NCBI RefSeq assembly: GCF_029688845.1
Contig: NZ_JARUKW010000017.1
Location: 1-64,000, forward strand
Length of the DNA stretch: 64,000 nt
DNA from: Natronococcus sp. A-GB1
Lineage (GTDB): Archaea; Halobacteriota; Halobacteria; Halobacteriales; Natrialbaceae
Direction of reading: 5' to 3'
Part shown: in pieces, positions 49,006 through 56,659 of the stretch
Layout of the letters: every line of letters starts with the position of its first letter
How positions within the stretch are numbered: position 1 is the stretch's first letter
Translations under genes and position numbers: made by a program
Notes under the pieces: model-generated
Databases searched by the model: none
What the model was told of the DNA's origin: nothing
The model's input: the letters and a program-made list of their open reading frames with translations, nothing else

Positions 49006-49800
49006 TCAGACCGGAGACGTTCGCTCGAGGTCCTGTTCGAGGACCGCATTGACGACCGCTCCGAGGAGAAGGAGGGTACTGGCGAAGTACAGCCACGTGA
49101 GAAACAGCAAGACACCGCCGATGACTCCGTACGCCTCAAACCCGGCTGCATATCTGCTGTACAGCTGGAACCCGGCCTGGAGAAACAGCCACCCGACGGA
49201 AACGACGAGCGTTCCCGGCAGCGCCGCGCCGAGACTCATCTGCTGCGGTGGCATGACGTAATACATGGGGAGAAACACGATCGTGAGCCCAACCACCAGG
49301 ACGGTCCAGCCGACGAGATCGACGTACGGAAGCTCGACGATGGTCGGACGACTAATGAACGTTCCAACGCCGACCATGAGACTGACGCCGACGCCGACCA
49401 GCCCTAACACTACGACTCCGTCGAGGATTTGGCGTGTGAACGGCGTTTCCACGTCCGCCGCGTAGACCTCGTCGAACGCCATATCGATCGCTCGAACGAC
49501 TTTGACCGCCGACCACGCCAAGCCGAGAACGCCGAGGATCGACGCGCCGACTTGCCCCGATTGGTTCTCGAGCGTCTGATTTACGATCTCGCGGCCGGAC
49601 GCCGAGAGATGTCCTTCGACCGCAGCGATGATTCGCTCGGCGAACGCTTCCTCGCCGACGAATGATCCAATCGCCAGCGTTAGCAGTAGCAACGGGATGA
49701 TCGAAAAGAACGCATAGTACGCGATGCTGGAAGCGTAGAACGTGATGTGTTCGTCGCTCGCTCGCGCGGCGATCGTTCGGATACTGTCAAGCCGACTCAT
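49006..49800 (-). CDS. YihY/BrkB family membrane protein
   Basis: 264 aa from MSRLDSIRTIAARASDEHITFYASSIAYYAFFSIIPLLLLTLAIG, the typical YihY start with first helix. About six helices; FLTWLYFASTLLLLGAVVNAVLE near the end is the conserved last-helix motif (often WxYxSxxxLLxGAExN). Once thought to be RNase BN; the function is unknown, perhaps transport of lipid or anion. AT-poor promoter between 49801 and 49890. Confidence 0.9.
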   Translation of the reverse strand: MSRLDSIRTIAARASDEHITFYASSIAYYAFFSIIPLLLLTLAIGSFVGEEAFAERIIAAVEGHLSASGREIVNQTLENQSGQVGASILGVLGLAWSAVKVVRAIDMAFDEVYAADVETPFTRQILDGVVVLGLVGVGVSLMVGVGTFISRPTIVELPYVDLVGWTVLVVGLTIVFLPMYYVMPPQQMSLGAALPGTLVVSVGWLFLQAGFQLYSRYAAGFEAYGVIGGVLLFLTWLYFASTLLLLGAVVNAVLEQDLERTSPV

Positions 49801-49891
49801 ACCGAGCGTACAGGAGGGTCGAAAAAATCGCTGGGCGTGGACGTTGCAAGGCAGCCCGCCGAAGAGGGACGAGGGTGGCTGCCCCCCACCT

Positions 49892-49976
49892 CTCATACGG
49901 TTTACTGTACGTCAGTCCCGGCGTAACCGCGACCCGTGCGGCGGTTGCGCCGGGACATCGGTACAGCAATCCGTAT
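49892..49976 (+). repeat. 85-bp palindromic dispersed repeat, copy C
   Basis: Full-length copy from CTCATACGGTTTACTGTACG to CAGCAATCCGTAT, with near-complementary ends ATACGG...CCGTAT and the internal hairpin arms GTCCCGGCG and CGCCGGGAC. Almost identical to copy B 7.2 kb away. Lies in the gap between YihY and the ParA operon. Confidence 0.85.
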
Positions 49977-50054
49977 CAGAGCCCGCGTTCACAGCACCCT
50001 CGCTCTCAAAAATACCGACCGGGATCCGCGCTGTCGAGACGGACCGCTCCGACG

Positions 50055-50447
50055 CTACTCCTCGCGGCGCGCCTCGAGCACCAGCTCGGCGATCCGGTCG
50101 GGCTCCTCGGTTGCCAGCCGGAGCACCGCGTCGTGGATCTCGCGGGTCTCCTCGTCGACGACGTCCTCGCGAGCCAGCGTCGGCGTGATCGTCGTCCGCA
50201 GCTTCTTCTCGAAGGCGTCCCAGGTCTCGCCGCGGGCGTACAGCGGGCGCTGGCGGACCGCGTCGTACTCGAAGGCGGGGCCGCTCTCGGCGGGCGAGTC
50301 GGTCGTCGATTCGGCCGCGCTCGCGGATTCTTCCGTCGAGGACTCGAGCAACTCGCCGGCGGACGCGGCCTCGGCCGTCCCCTCGTCGTCCTCGACGTTC
50401 GGCGATTCGGCTGTCTCGGCCTCGAGGTCGTCGAACGGGTTGCTCAT
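50055..50447 (-). CDS. ParA-partner protein with disordered acidic N-terminus
   Basis: 130 aa. Residues 1-58 are low-complexity Asp/Glu/Ser/Ala (predicted disordered). Residues 59-130 are compact: FEYDAVRQRPLYARGETWDAFEKKLRTTITPTL, then a helical ending IHDAVLRLATEEPDRIAELVLEARREE. No ParB HTH or CTPase motif. Its ATG overlaps the parA stop (ATGA), so it is co-translated with the ATPase and is its probable partner or cargo adaptor (inference). Confidence 0.7.
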   Translation of the reverse strand: MSNPFDDLEAETAESPNVEDDEGTAEAASAGELLESSTEESASAAESTTDSPAESGPAFEYDAVRQRPLYARGETWDAFEKKLRTTITPTLAREDVVDEETREIHDAVLRLATEEPDRIAELVLEARREE

Positions 50448-51325
50448 CGGTCGACACCTCCGTTCGCGACGATCCCGGCGAGTTCCTCGTAGGCGGCGAT
50501 CTGGTCGGAGTCGGGCGCGTAGTCCTGGAGGGGTTGTTCGTGGCTCAGCGATCGGGAGAGCGCCGCCCGGTGGCGAATGCCCGGCTTCGGGGGCTCGAGC
50601 TCGCCGGCGTCGATGCGTTCGAACTCGTCGGCGGTGATCCGGGCGAACTCGGGGACGACCTCCGGCAGCGGCTGGCCGGGATTGACCTCGTGTTCGGCCG
50701 TGTTCAGGCTCTCGAGCAGCTCCCGGGCCTCGGTGCGCTGGTCGATGCGGTCCTCGAGTTTGTTGGGGACGATCGCGAGCACCTCGACGTCGATGTACTC
50801 GCGGGCGGGCTCGATCAGCCGCTCCATCGTCCGCTTGTAGCCGCCGATGGCGCTCGAGCCGGGCTCGATCGGAATCACGACGTTGCCCGTCGCGACCAGG
50901 GCGTTGTTGTTGAGCATTCCGGGGTAGGCCGGGCAGTCGAAGACGACGTAGTCGTAGGCCTCGCCCAGCAGAGGGTCGACGATCTTGGACTTGACGCGGG
51001 CCGATCCCTGCATCGCGCCCGCCAGTTCGGTCTCGACGTCCTCGAGGGAGTCCGAAGAGGGCAGCAGGTCGAACCCGTACTCCGTCTGTTGGATGATATC
51101 GTGGGGCGTGGCATCGCCCTCCAGGATGACGTTTCCGAGATCCGTCTCGCTGTGGTAGGCCTCCTCGAACCCGAGGCCGTTCGTCGCGTGTCCGTTCGGG
51201 TCCAGATCGACGAACAGCGTCGATCCGCGCTCCGCGAGCTGCCGTGCGAGGTTGATCGAGGTCGTCGACTTTCCGACACCGCCTTTCAAGATGACTACGC
51301 TTACCGCGCGTGGCTCGTCTGTCAT
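50444..51325 (-). CDS. parA: ParA/Soj-family positioning ATPase
   Basis: 293 aa. Deviant Walker A KGGVGKSTTSINLA with the signature Lys at residue 14-15, Walker A' FVDLDPNGHATNG and Walker B VVFDCPAYPG: a complete ParA ATPase that should dimerise on ATP and bind DNA non-specifically. RTxMERLIEPAREY and VLAIVPNKLEDR are typical of the later half. No chromosomal parB follows; instead a small disordered partner overlaps its stop. An imperfect palindrome lies about 130 bases upstream. Confidence 0.9.
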   Translation of the reverse strand: MTDEPRAVSVVILKGGVGKSTTSINLARQLAERGSTLFVDLDPNGHATNGLGFEEAYHSETDLGNVILEGDATPHDIIQQTEYGFDLLPSSDSLEDVETELAGAMQGSARVKSKIVDPLLGEAYDYVVFDCPAYPGMLNNNALVATGNVVIPIEPGSSAIGGYKRTMERLIEPAREYIDVEVLAIVPNKLEDRIDQRTEARELLESLNTAEHEVNPGQPLPEVVPEFARITADEFERIDAGELEPPKPGIRHRAALSRSLSHEQPLQDYAPDSDQIAAYEELAGIVANGGVDR

Positions 51326-51452
51326 GGTGTATTCCCATCCACTGATTGAGAGCTCCCTACTCGTCCGTGAACGTCACTCTCAGCGGATACTGGACACAGC
51401 TGATGAGAGGCACATAACCCTGCCGACTTCGATACAATAGCTTACATAGCTC

Positions 51453-51482
51453 CAATAGGTACAGTAGCTAAGCTACCTATTG
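51453..51482. promoter_or_regulatory. 30-bp imperfect palindrome, candidate operator for parA and GNAT
   Basis: CAATAGGTA at the left and TACCTATTG at the right, with TAGCTA at the centre: 24 of 30 positions are symmetric. It lies between the divergent parA (128 bases away) and GNAT (100 bases away) genes. A related ACAATAG occurs at 51434. Suits a dimeric regulator or ParA-partner binding. Confidence 0.5.
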
Positions 51483-51582
51483 TACCATGGATCGCTGACT
51501 CGAGCCGTCTCCGACGTGTCGATCTCGTCGCTTCATCGGAGACCCGCAAACTCTTTTGGTAGCAGATGGCCTAGGTCCGATC

Positions 51583-52179
51583 ATGTACGTCCGAGACGCC
51601 AAAAACAGGGAGGAGGTCTGGCTGCTCGACCACATCGAGTCGATGGGGCTCGACGATACGGCGTTTCGCTCCCGCGACTACGTGGTCGCCGTCGACGAGG
51701 TCTCCGGCCAGAAGGCAGGGTTCGGACGGATTCGGATCCACAGGACCGACCCCGAGGAGGAGGGGCCGACCGAAGTCTGTGAGCTGACCAGCATCGGCGT
51801 CCTCGAGGGATGGCGCGACCAGGGCGTCGGCGCCCACGTCGTCGAACGGCTGCTCGAGTATGCCGGCGACGAGGGGTTCGACACCGTCTACGCGCTGACG
51901 AGCGAGAGCGCCTACCTCGCCCGGTTCGGCTTCCGCCGGATCGACACCGAGCAGCTTCCGGCACCGCTCGAGAAGCGCCACACGGAAAAGCGCGAGCAGA
52001 TCGACCCGGACGCGGTGCCGTTAGCGATCGAGGTCGAGCGGTTCCGGATGCCGGAGCGGCTTCGGGAGGCGTTCAAGCAAGCGACGGAACAACCCGAAGA
52101 GGAGGACGACGACGAAAGCGCCGAGGACTTCGGTATCGACCCGGAGACGGCGACGTACAAGTACGATACGGGTCGGTGA
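51583..52179 (+). CDS. GNAT family N-acetyltransferase
   Basis: 198 aa from MYVRDAKNREEVW. The acetyl-CoA-binding segment is clear: LTSIGVLEGWRDQGVGAHVVERLLEYAGDEGFDTVYALT, with the RDQGVGA loop (Q/RxxGxG/A), followed by AYLARFGFRRI, the usual end of the core. A C-terminal extension of about 60 acidic residues after residue 140 is outside the fold. Acceptor unknown. Convergent with the TrmB-like regulator, 3 bases apart. Confidence 0.85.
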   Translation: MYVRDAKNREEVWLLDHIESMGLDDTAFRSRDYVVAVDEVSGQKAGFGRIRIHRTDPEEEGPTEVCELTSIGVLEGWRDQGVGAHVVERLLEYAGDEGFDTVYALTSESAYLARFGFRRIDTEQLPAPLEKRHTEKREQIDPDAVPLAIEVERFRMPERLREAFKQATEQPEEEDDDESAEDFGIDPETATYKYDTGR

Positions 52180-52182
52180 GGC

Positions 52183-52596
52183 TTAGGCTCGCGTGTCCTC
52201 GACCGCCGGTGTTCCGTCCTCGACGCCCTCGTACTTGTCCTCGAACTCCTGGATGAGCTGGCCCATTTTCGCGTACCAGTCGTTCAACATCCGCTGCATG
52301 TCGTTTGCGATCTGGGTCGGGTCGGTCGGGTAGTAGACGTGGTAGTAGCCGCCCTGGTCGTAGTTGACCTGCTCCTTCTGGATGAACCCGCTCTGGAGCA
52401 GCCGCTGGATCGCTCGGTACGCCGTCGAGCGCTCGCGGTCGACCCGCTCGGCGACCTCGTCGATCGTCAGCGGCTCCTCGCTCTCGACGAGCGCCCGGAA
52501 GCAGTCCTTGTCGAGCTGTTTGAGACCGTGGATACACTCGAGCAGCCCCTCGCACTGCATGTCCTGCTGGAGTTGTTCCGCCATCGAGTTTGCCAT
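52183..52596 (-). CDS. TrmB-like HTH transcription regulator
   Basis: 137 aa (a second Met, MAEQLQQDM, is four residues later). Residues 28-90 are a winged helix: DKDCFRALVESEEPLTIDEVAERVDRERSTAYRAIQRLLQSGFIQKEQV, matching TrmB/MarR-like halobacterial regulators. QGGYYHVYYPTDP forms the wing, and the C-terminal 40 residues (IANDMQRMLNDWYAKMGQLIQEFEDKY) a coiled dimer helix. Its own promoter carries TTGTACAA near the TATA box, suggesting autoregulation. Probably controls the neighbouring OsmC/metal genes. Confidence 0.85.
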   Translation of the reverse strand: MANSMAEQLQQDMQCEGLLECIHGLKQLDKDCFRALVESEEPLTIDEVAERVDRERSTAYRAIQRLLQSGFIQKEQVNYDQGGYYHVYYPTDPTQIANDMQRMLNDWYAKMGQLIQEFEDKYEGVEDGTPAVEDTRA

Positions 52597-52956
52597 TACT
52601 GAATCGAAGTAGGAGCCCCGCCGGTATAAGGGTTGTGCGAATATTGTACAAAGTCGAGGAACCGTTTCGTGTCCCGTCGAGCGCCGGCCAAAACGCCGTG
52701 CTCGGGCCGATCGTCGTCGAAGGCGTGGTCGTGTTACCTACGAGATCCGGCTGCGGAAGCGAGCGGGATTGACGTATTCAGTTTCAGACAAGATGACCGA
52801 AGAGCGACCGTCGACAGCGTACCAGTGTTCTCGTTTGGATACCGCCACCCTCGCCGACCGACGCGACGACGTCCCGAGAGACCGATTCTTGGAATTGTAG
52901 AATTTGACCAAGACTTATTCGGCGAGACGGACGACCTGCTAGCAGAGGCCATACTC
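52597..52956. other. Intergenic region upstream of OsmC
   Basis: 360 bases. It has the regulator promoter at its left end and the OsmC promoter near 52905-52920. A possible 35-codon frame from ATG at 52793 (MTEERPSTAYQC...) ends near 52900; its codon use is halophile-like, but I know no family for it and call it uncertain. Confidence 0.35.
52644..52651. promoter_or_regulatory. TTGTACAA palindrome next to the regulator TATA box
   Basis: Perfect 8-bp palindrome, 13-20 bases upstream of CCTTATACC (the TATA on the minus strand at 52622-52630, about 30 bases before the start at 52596). Position suits an autoregulatory operator for the TrmB-like gene. Confidence 0.4.
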
Positions 52957-53382
52957 ATGACACGATCGAACGAACCGACGACGTACGAACTGACGGGCGA
53001 GCGGCTCAGTCCGAGACGGACGCGAATCGACACCGGCGACGCCGAGTTCGTCGTCGGCAAGGACGTCAACCCCGTCGAGTACTTCCTGGGTGCGGTCCTG
53101 GGCTGTCTGAACTCGACGGCGACGATGGTCGCCCGCGACATGGATCTGTCCATCGAGGAGATGAACCTACGGGTCGAGGGCGACGTCGACTACGCCAGCT
53201 ACCGCGGTGAGCCCTCCGACGCTCGTTCCGGACTGCAGGATCTGGAGGTGACGATCGCGGTGGAGGCGGACGCGGACGACGAGACGCTCGAGTCGTGGCT
53301 CGAGGCCGTCGAGGACCGCTGTCCGGTCACCGATAACGTGGAAAACGAGACGTCGCTCGAGGTCGCCGTCGAGTCGGCCTGA
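52957..53382 (+). CDS. OsmC family peroxiredoxin-like protein
   Basis: 141 aa from MTRSNEPTTYELTG. Both redox cysteines of the OsmC/Ohr fold are present: GCLNSTATMVARDM (the AxCxxxT-like first Cys) and RCPVTDN near the end. EYFLGAVLGC is the usual core helix. Reduces organic or inorganic peroxides, using a thiol donor. Convergent with the metal ATPase and next to a TrmB-like regulator. Confidence 0.85.
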   Translation: MTRSNEPTTYELTGERLSPRRTRIDTGDAEFVVGKDVNPVEYFLGAVLGCLNSTATMVARDMDLSIEEMNLRVEGDVDYASYRGEPSDARSGLQDLEVTIAVEADADDETLESWLEAVEDRCPVTDNVENETSLEVAVESA

Positions 53383-53411
53383 AGCGGCCGTAGCGCATCG
53401 ACAGCCACACA

Positions 53412-55421
53412 TCAGCCGTCGAACCGGAGCAGCCGCAGCCCGATCAGGCTGACCAGCACGGTCGAACCTTCGTGGCCGACCACCGCGACCGGCAGCGGGA
53501 TTCCAGCCGTGAGGATCGCCACGATCATGATCGCGATCGCGCCGAACGCGATGGCGAAGTTGATGTACAGCGTTCGCCGCGTCTCCTTGCTGAGTGCGAA
53601 CGCATACGGTAATCGGTCGAGTCTATCGGACATGAGCACGATGTCGGCCGTCTCGAGGGCGACGTCGGTTCCCGCGCCGCCCATCCCGATACTGATGTCC
53701 GCCGTCGCGAGCGCGGGGGCGTCGTTCACCCCGTCGCCGACCATCGCGACGGCCTCGTGGCGCTCCTGGAGCGCCTCGATGTGGTCGACTTTTTCCTCGG
53801 GAAGGAGCTCCGCGTACACCTCGTCGATCCCGAGCTCCTCGGCGATGTACTGGGCGACCCGTTCGTTGTCGCCCGTGAGCATGACGATCTGCTCGACGCC
53901 GCGCTCGCGAAGCCGTTCGATGGTCTCGGCCGCGTCGGCCCGGATCGTATCGCTAAAGGCGAGCCAGCCGAGCACCCGCAGGCGATCGTCGGTTTCCTCG
54001 ACGACGAGGACGCTCGTCTTTCCGCCGTGCTCGAGGTCGCGGACGGCGTCGAGACCGGCCTCGAGCCCGTCGACCGATCGTCCCTCGAGTTCGGTCCGGA
54101 CGTACCGGGGGTTGCCGATGTGAATCGTTCTCCCCTCGACGGTCGCGTGAACGCCCTTGCCGACGACCGCCTCGAACCCGGTCGCCGCGGGGATTTCGAG
54201 GCCCCGCTCTCGGGCGGCCTCGACGGTCGCCTCGGCGAGGTGGTGCTCGGACCGGGACTGCACCGCGGCCGCGATGGCGAGCAGTTGCTCGTCGGTCAGC
54301 GACTCCCCAGCGACCAGTTCGCCGCGAATTGATCCACCGTCGCCGGAGACGGCGCCTCGAGCGCTCACGTCGGTCAGCCGGGTGTTGCCCTCCGTCAGAG
54401 TCCCGGTCTTGTCGAAGGCGACGGCGTCGACGTTGCCCGCCGTCTCGATGTGTTCGCCGCCCTTGAACAAGACACCCTGTCGGCCGCCGGCCGAGATCGC
54501 CGAGAGCACCGCCGCCGGCGTCGAGATGATGACCGCACAGGGCGACGCCGCGACCATGAGCGTCATCGCGCGGTAGAACGTCGGTTCGAACGAGTGGTTC
54601 AGCACCGTTATCGGGAGCGCGACCGCGACCGCCGTCATCGCGAGGACGCTCATCACGTAGGGCTGCTCGAAGCGGTCGATGAGCTGCTGGGTCGGCGCCC
54701 GCTTCTCCTGGGCCCGCTCGACCATGTTGATGAGCCGGGAGATCGCCGACTCCTCCGCTTTGCGGGTGACCTGCACCTCGAGACTCCCCGTCTCGTTGAT
54801 CGTCCCGCTGAACACCTCGTCGCCAGGTGCTTTCGTCACGGGAACGGACTCGCCGGTGAGCGAGGACTGATCGACTGTGCTCTCGCCGGCCTCGACGACG
54901 CCGTCTAACGGCAGCCGATCGCCGGGGCGAACGACGAACACGTCGCCGACCTCGACGTCGTCGATCGGCGTCGTCGTTTCCTGACCGTCGCTGAGGATCC
55001 GGGCCGACTCCGGGCGCATCTCGATGAGCGACCTGATCGCGGTTCTCGATCGGCCGATCGCATACTCCTCCAAGACGCCCGACAGCGAGAACAGAAACAG
55101 CAACATCGCGCCCTCGAACGGGGCGCCGATAAACAGCGCGCCGAGCGCCGCGAGGATCATCAGGAGGTCGATCTCCACTGCGGGCTCCTGGAGAGCCCTG
55201 ACGCTCTCTTTGAGTCCGTACCAGCCGCCGAAAACGTAAGCGACCGCGTAGCTGCTCCACACGAGCGACTCCGGAGCGCCGAACCACCCGCCGAGCAGCC
55301 CGGTCACCATCCCGAAAAAGGTGAGCACGACGAACGCCGCTTGCCGTCGGACGACCGGTCGCTCCGCCGGTTCCGTCGACCGGTCTGACGCGGCTGAAAC
55401 CGCGCTCGAGAACGTCTCCAT
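53412..55421 (-). CDS. Heavy-metal P1B-type ATPase, P1B-4 (Co/Zn/Fe) subgroup
   Basis: 669 aa from METFSSAVSA. No N-terminal CxxC metal domain. TGES in the actuator (SSLTGESVPVTKAPGD), ion-path motif SPCAVIIS instead of CPC, phosphorylation site DKTGTLT, and hinge GDGVNDAPALA. The last helix reads HEGSTVLVSLIGLRLLRF, the HEGxT signature of P1B-4 pumps, which export Co, Zn or Fe. Eight-helix length is typical for P1B-4 (fewer helices than P1B-1). Same strand as the SHOCT protein upstream, 93 bases away. Confidence 0.92.
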   Translation of the reverse strand: METFSSAVSAASDRSTEPAERPVVRRQAAFVVLTFFGMVTGLLGGWFGAPESLVWSSYAVAYVFGGWYGLKESVRALQEPAVEIDLLMILAALGALFIGAPFEGAMLLFLFSLSGVLEEYAIGRSRTAIRSLIEMRPESARILSDGQETTTPIDDVEVGDVFVVRPGDRLPLDGVVEAGESTVDQSSLTGESVPVTKAPGDEVFSGTINETGSLEVQVTRKAEESAISRLINMVERAQEKRAPTQQLIDRFEQPYVMSVLAMTAVAVALPITVLNHSFEPTFYRAMTLMVAASPCAVIISTPAAVLSAISAGGRQGVLFKGGEHIETAGNVDAVAFDKTGTLTEGNTRLTDVSARGAVSGDGGSIRGELVAGESLTDEQLLAIAAAVQSRSEHHLAEATVEAARERGLEIPAATGFEAVVGKGVHATVEGRTIHIGNPRYVRTELEGRSVDGLEAGLDAVRDLEHGGKTSVLVVEETDDRLRVLGWLAFSDTIRADAAETIERLRERGVEQIVMLTGDNERVAQYIAEELGIDEVYAELLPEEKVDHIEALQERHEAVAMVGDGVNDAPALATADISIGMGGAGTDVALETADIVLMSDRLDRLPYAFALSKETRRTLYINFAIAFGAIAIMIVAILTAGIPLPVAVVGHEGSTVLVSLIGLRLLRFDG

Positions 55422-55514
55422 ACTACTACTCGTACCGTCGATCGAATAAGTATTCGTCAGTGGACGACGCACCGCGACGTCCTCGGGACGGGACGGTGGT
55501 GGCTTCGATCGTCG

Positions 55515-55856
55515 TCACTCCCCGTCCCTCCGGAGCGTCCGTCGCCGTCGCTCGAACTCCTCCTCGGCGATTTCCCCGCGAGCGTAGCGTTCGCGGAGGT
55601 CCTCGAGCGCCCGGCCGGAGGTCCCCGTTCGGTCGCGTGCGGTCGAGCCCCCGTCGCGGCTCGCGGCCCAGGCGGCCGCGATCGCGAGCAGACCGACCGC
55701 CAGCAGCGGCCAGAACAGCCAGCCCCAGCTTCCCCAGCCGCCCATCGTTCCGCCGTGGCCCTGCGCGACGGCGGTTCCCGTCATGCCGACGAGGACGGTG
55801 ACGGTCGCCACGAGCGCTGATACGTCCCGTCCGAACCGTTCGCGTGCGGTCGTCAT
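55515..55856 (-). CDS. Membrane protein with SHOCT domain
   Basis: 113 aa from MTTARERFGRDVSALVATVTVL. Signal-like first helix ending in GTAVAQG, a GHGGTMGGWGSWGW linker (Gly/Trp rich), one transmembrane helix (WLFWPLLAVGLLAIAAAWAA) and a C-terminal SHOCT motif, ALEDLRERYARGEIAEEEFERRRRTL. SHOCT proteins are small, membrane-linked and of unknown role. Position just upstream of a metal pump on the same strand suggests shared regulation. Confidence 0.85.
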   Translation of the reverse strand: MTTARERFGRDVSALVATVTVLVGMTGTAVAQGHGGTMGGWGSWGWLFWPLLAVGLLAIAAAWAASRDGGSTARDRTGTSGRALEDLRERYARGEIAEEEFERRRRTLRRDGE

Positions 55857-55880
55857 GACTTGATCACGTTCGAACATACG

Positions 55881-56031
55881 ATATTGTGGCATATAGGAAT
55901 AGACGTAAGTTCCCAGCGAGCCGGAAGTATCGAAGGAAGCGTCTTGAGGAGTGCTTCTTACCGCGGCTCGACAAGTCATTGCCGGCCAAAAGTCGGTTAC
56001 GAAGCCTATGTATTGTCCCATATATACATAG
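55881..56031. promoter_or_regulatory. Divergent promoter with repeated TATTGTnnCATATA motif and inverted repeat
   Basis: ATATTGTGGCATATA at 55881-55895 and GTATTGTCCCATATA at 56010-56024 share TATTGT..CATATA. The second lies within a perfect 8-bp inverted repeat, CTATGTAT at 56006-56013 and ATACATAG at 56024-56031, with a 10-base spacer. One copy sits just upstream of SHOCT/P1B ATPase, the other before thioredoxin. Both copies are also AT-rich and could contain TATA boxes. Confidence 0.5.
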
Positions 56032-56067
56032 CTGTTATATCTGACAAGCGCGTACCGTCGTTCGACG

Positions 56068-56496
56068 ATGAGCGACACTGCCGACGACGAGCGAGCGCAG
56101 ATCCGCGAACGGAAGAAACGGGAACTGCAGCGTCGCCTCGAGAACGGCGGCGACCCGAGCGAAGACGGAGTGGAGACGCCGGCCGAGCCGATCGCGATCG
56201 AGGGGCAGGGACACCTCCAGGACGTCGTCGACAGCCACGACGTCGTCCTCGTCGACTGCTACGCCGACTGGTGTGGCCCCTGCAAGATGCTCGAGCCGAC
56301 GATCGAGTGGCTGGCCGCCGAAACCGACGCCGCCGTCGCGAAAGTCGACGTCGACGCCCACCAGCGGCTGGCCCAACAACTCGGCGCTCGGAGCATCCCG
56401 ACCCTGGTGCTGTACGTCGACGGCGAACCGGTCGAGCGACTGCTCGGGGCGCAAGACCGGGCGACGCTCGAATCGCTGATCGAGCGACACGGTTAG
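56068..56496 (+). CDS. Thioredoxin
   Basis: 142 aa, with a 48-residue charged N-terminal extension before the fold. Active site WCGPCKM within DCYADWCGPCKMLEPTIEWLA; cis-Pro in SIPTLVLYVDGEPVERLLG. A cytosolic disulfide reductase. The N-terminal extension (EDERAQIRERKKRELQRRLENG) recalls haloarchaeal proteins with a helical leader of this kind. Divergent from the SHOCT/metal ATPase genes. Confidence 0.93.
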   Translation: MSDTADDERAQIRERKKRELQRRLENGGDPSEDGVETPAEPIAIEGQGHLQDVVDSHDVVLVDCYADWCGPCKMLEPTIEWLAAETDAAVAKVDVDAHQRLAQQLGARSIPTLVLYVDGEPVERLLGAQDRATLESLIERHG

Positions 56497-56497
56497 C

Positions 56498-56583
56498 TAT
56501 AGTAGGCACTGAACGTCAGTGCGCGCCCGATCGCACGATGGCTGTGTGGTCGGTGTGCAAACAGTTTCAGTTGCTACTATAGT
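56498..56583. repeat. 86-bp hairpin (MITE-like) element
   Basis: Terminal inverted repeats CTATAGTAGGCACTGAAC and its near-complement CAGTTTCAGTTGCTACTATAG enclose a second inverted pair (TGCGCGCCCGATCGCAC against GTGTGGTCGGTGTGCA). The whole unit can fold into one long hairpin. It lies just after the thioredoxin stop. No coding capacity. It resembles a miniature mobile or REP-like element; a related TATAGTAGC run occurs at 5053. Confidence 0.65.
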
Positions 56584-56659
56584 ACCGGAGCGAGCGACCG
56601 CGTGACAGCGTCGGCCGCGTGACGATACACCGAAAAGGCTCCGCTCGAAAGGACGAATA

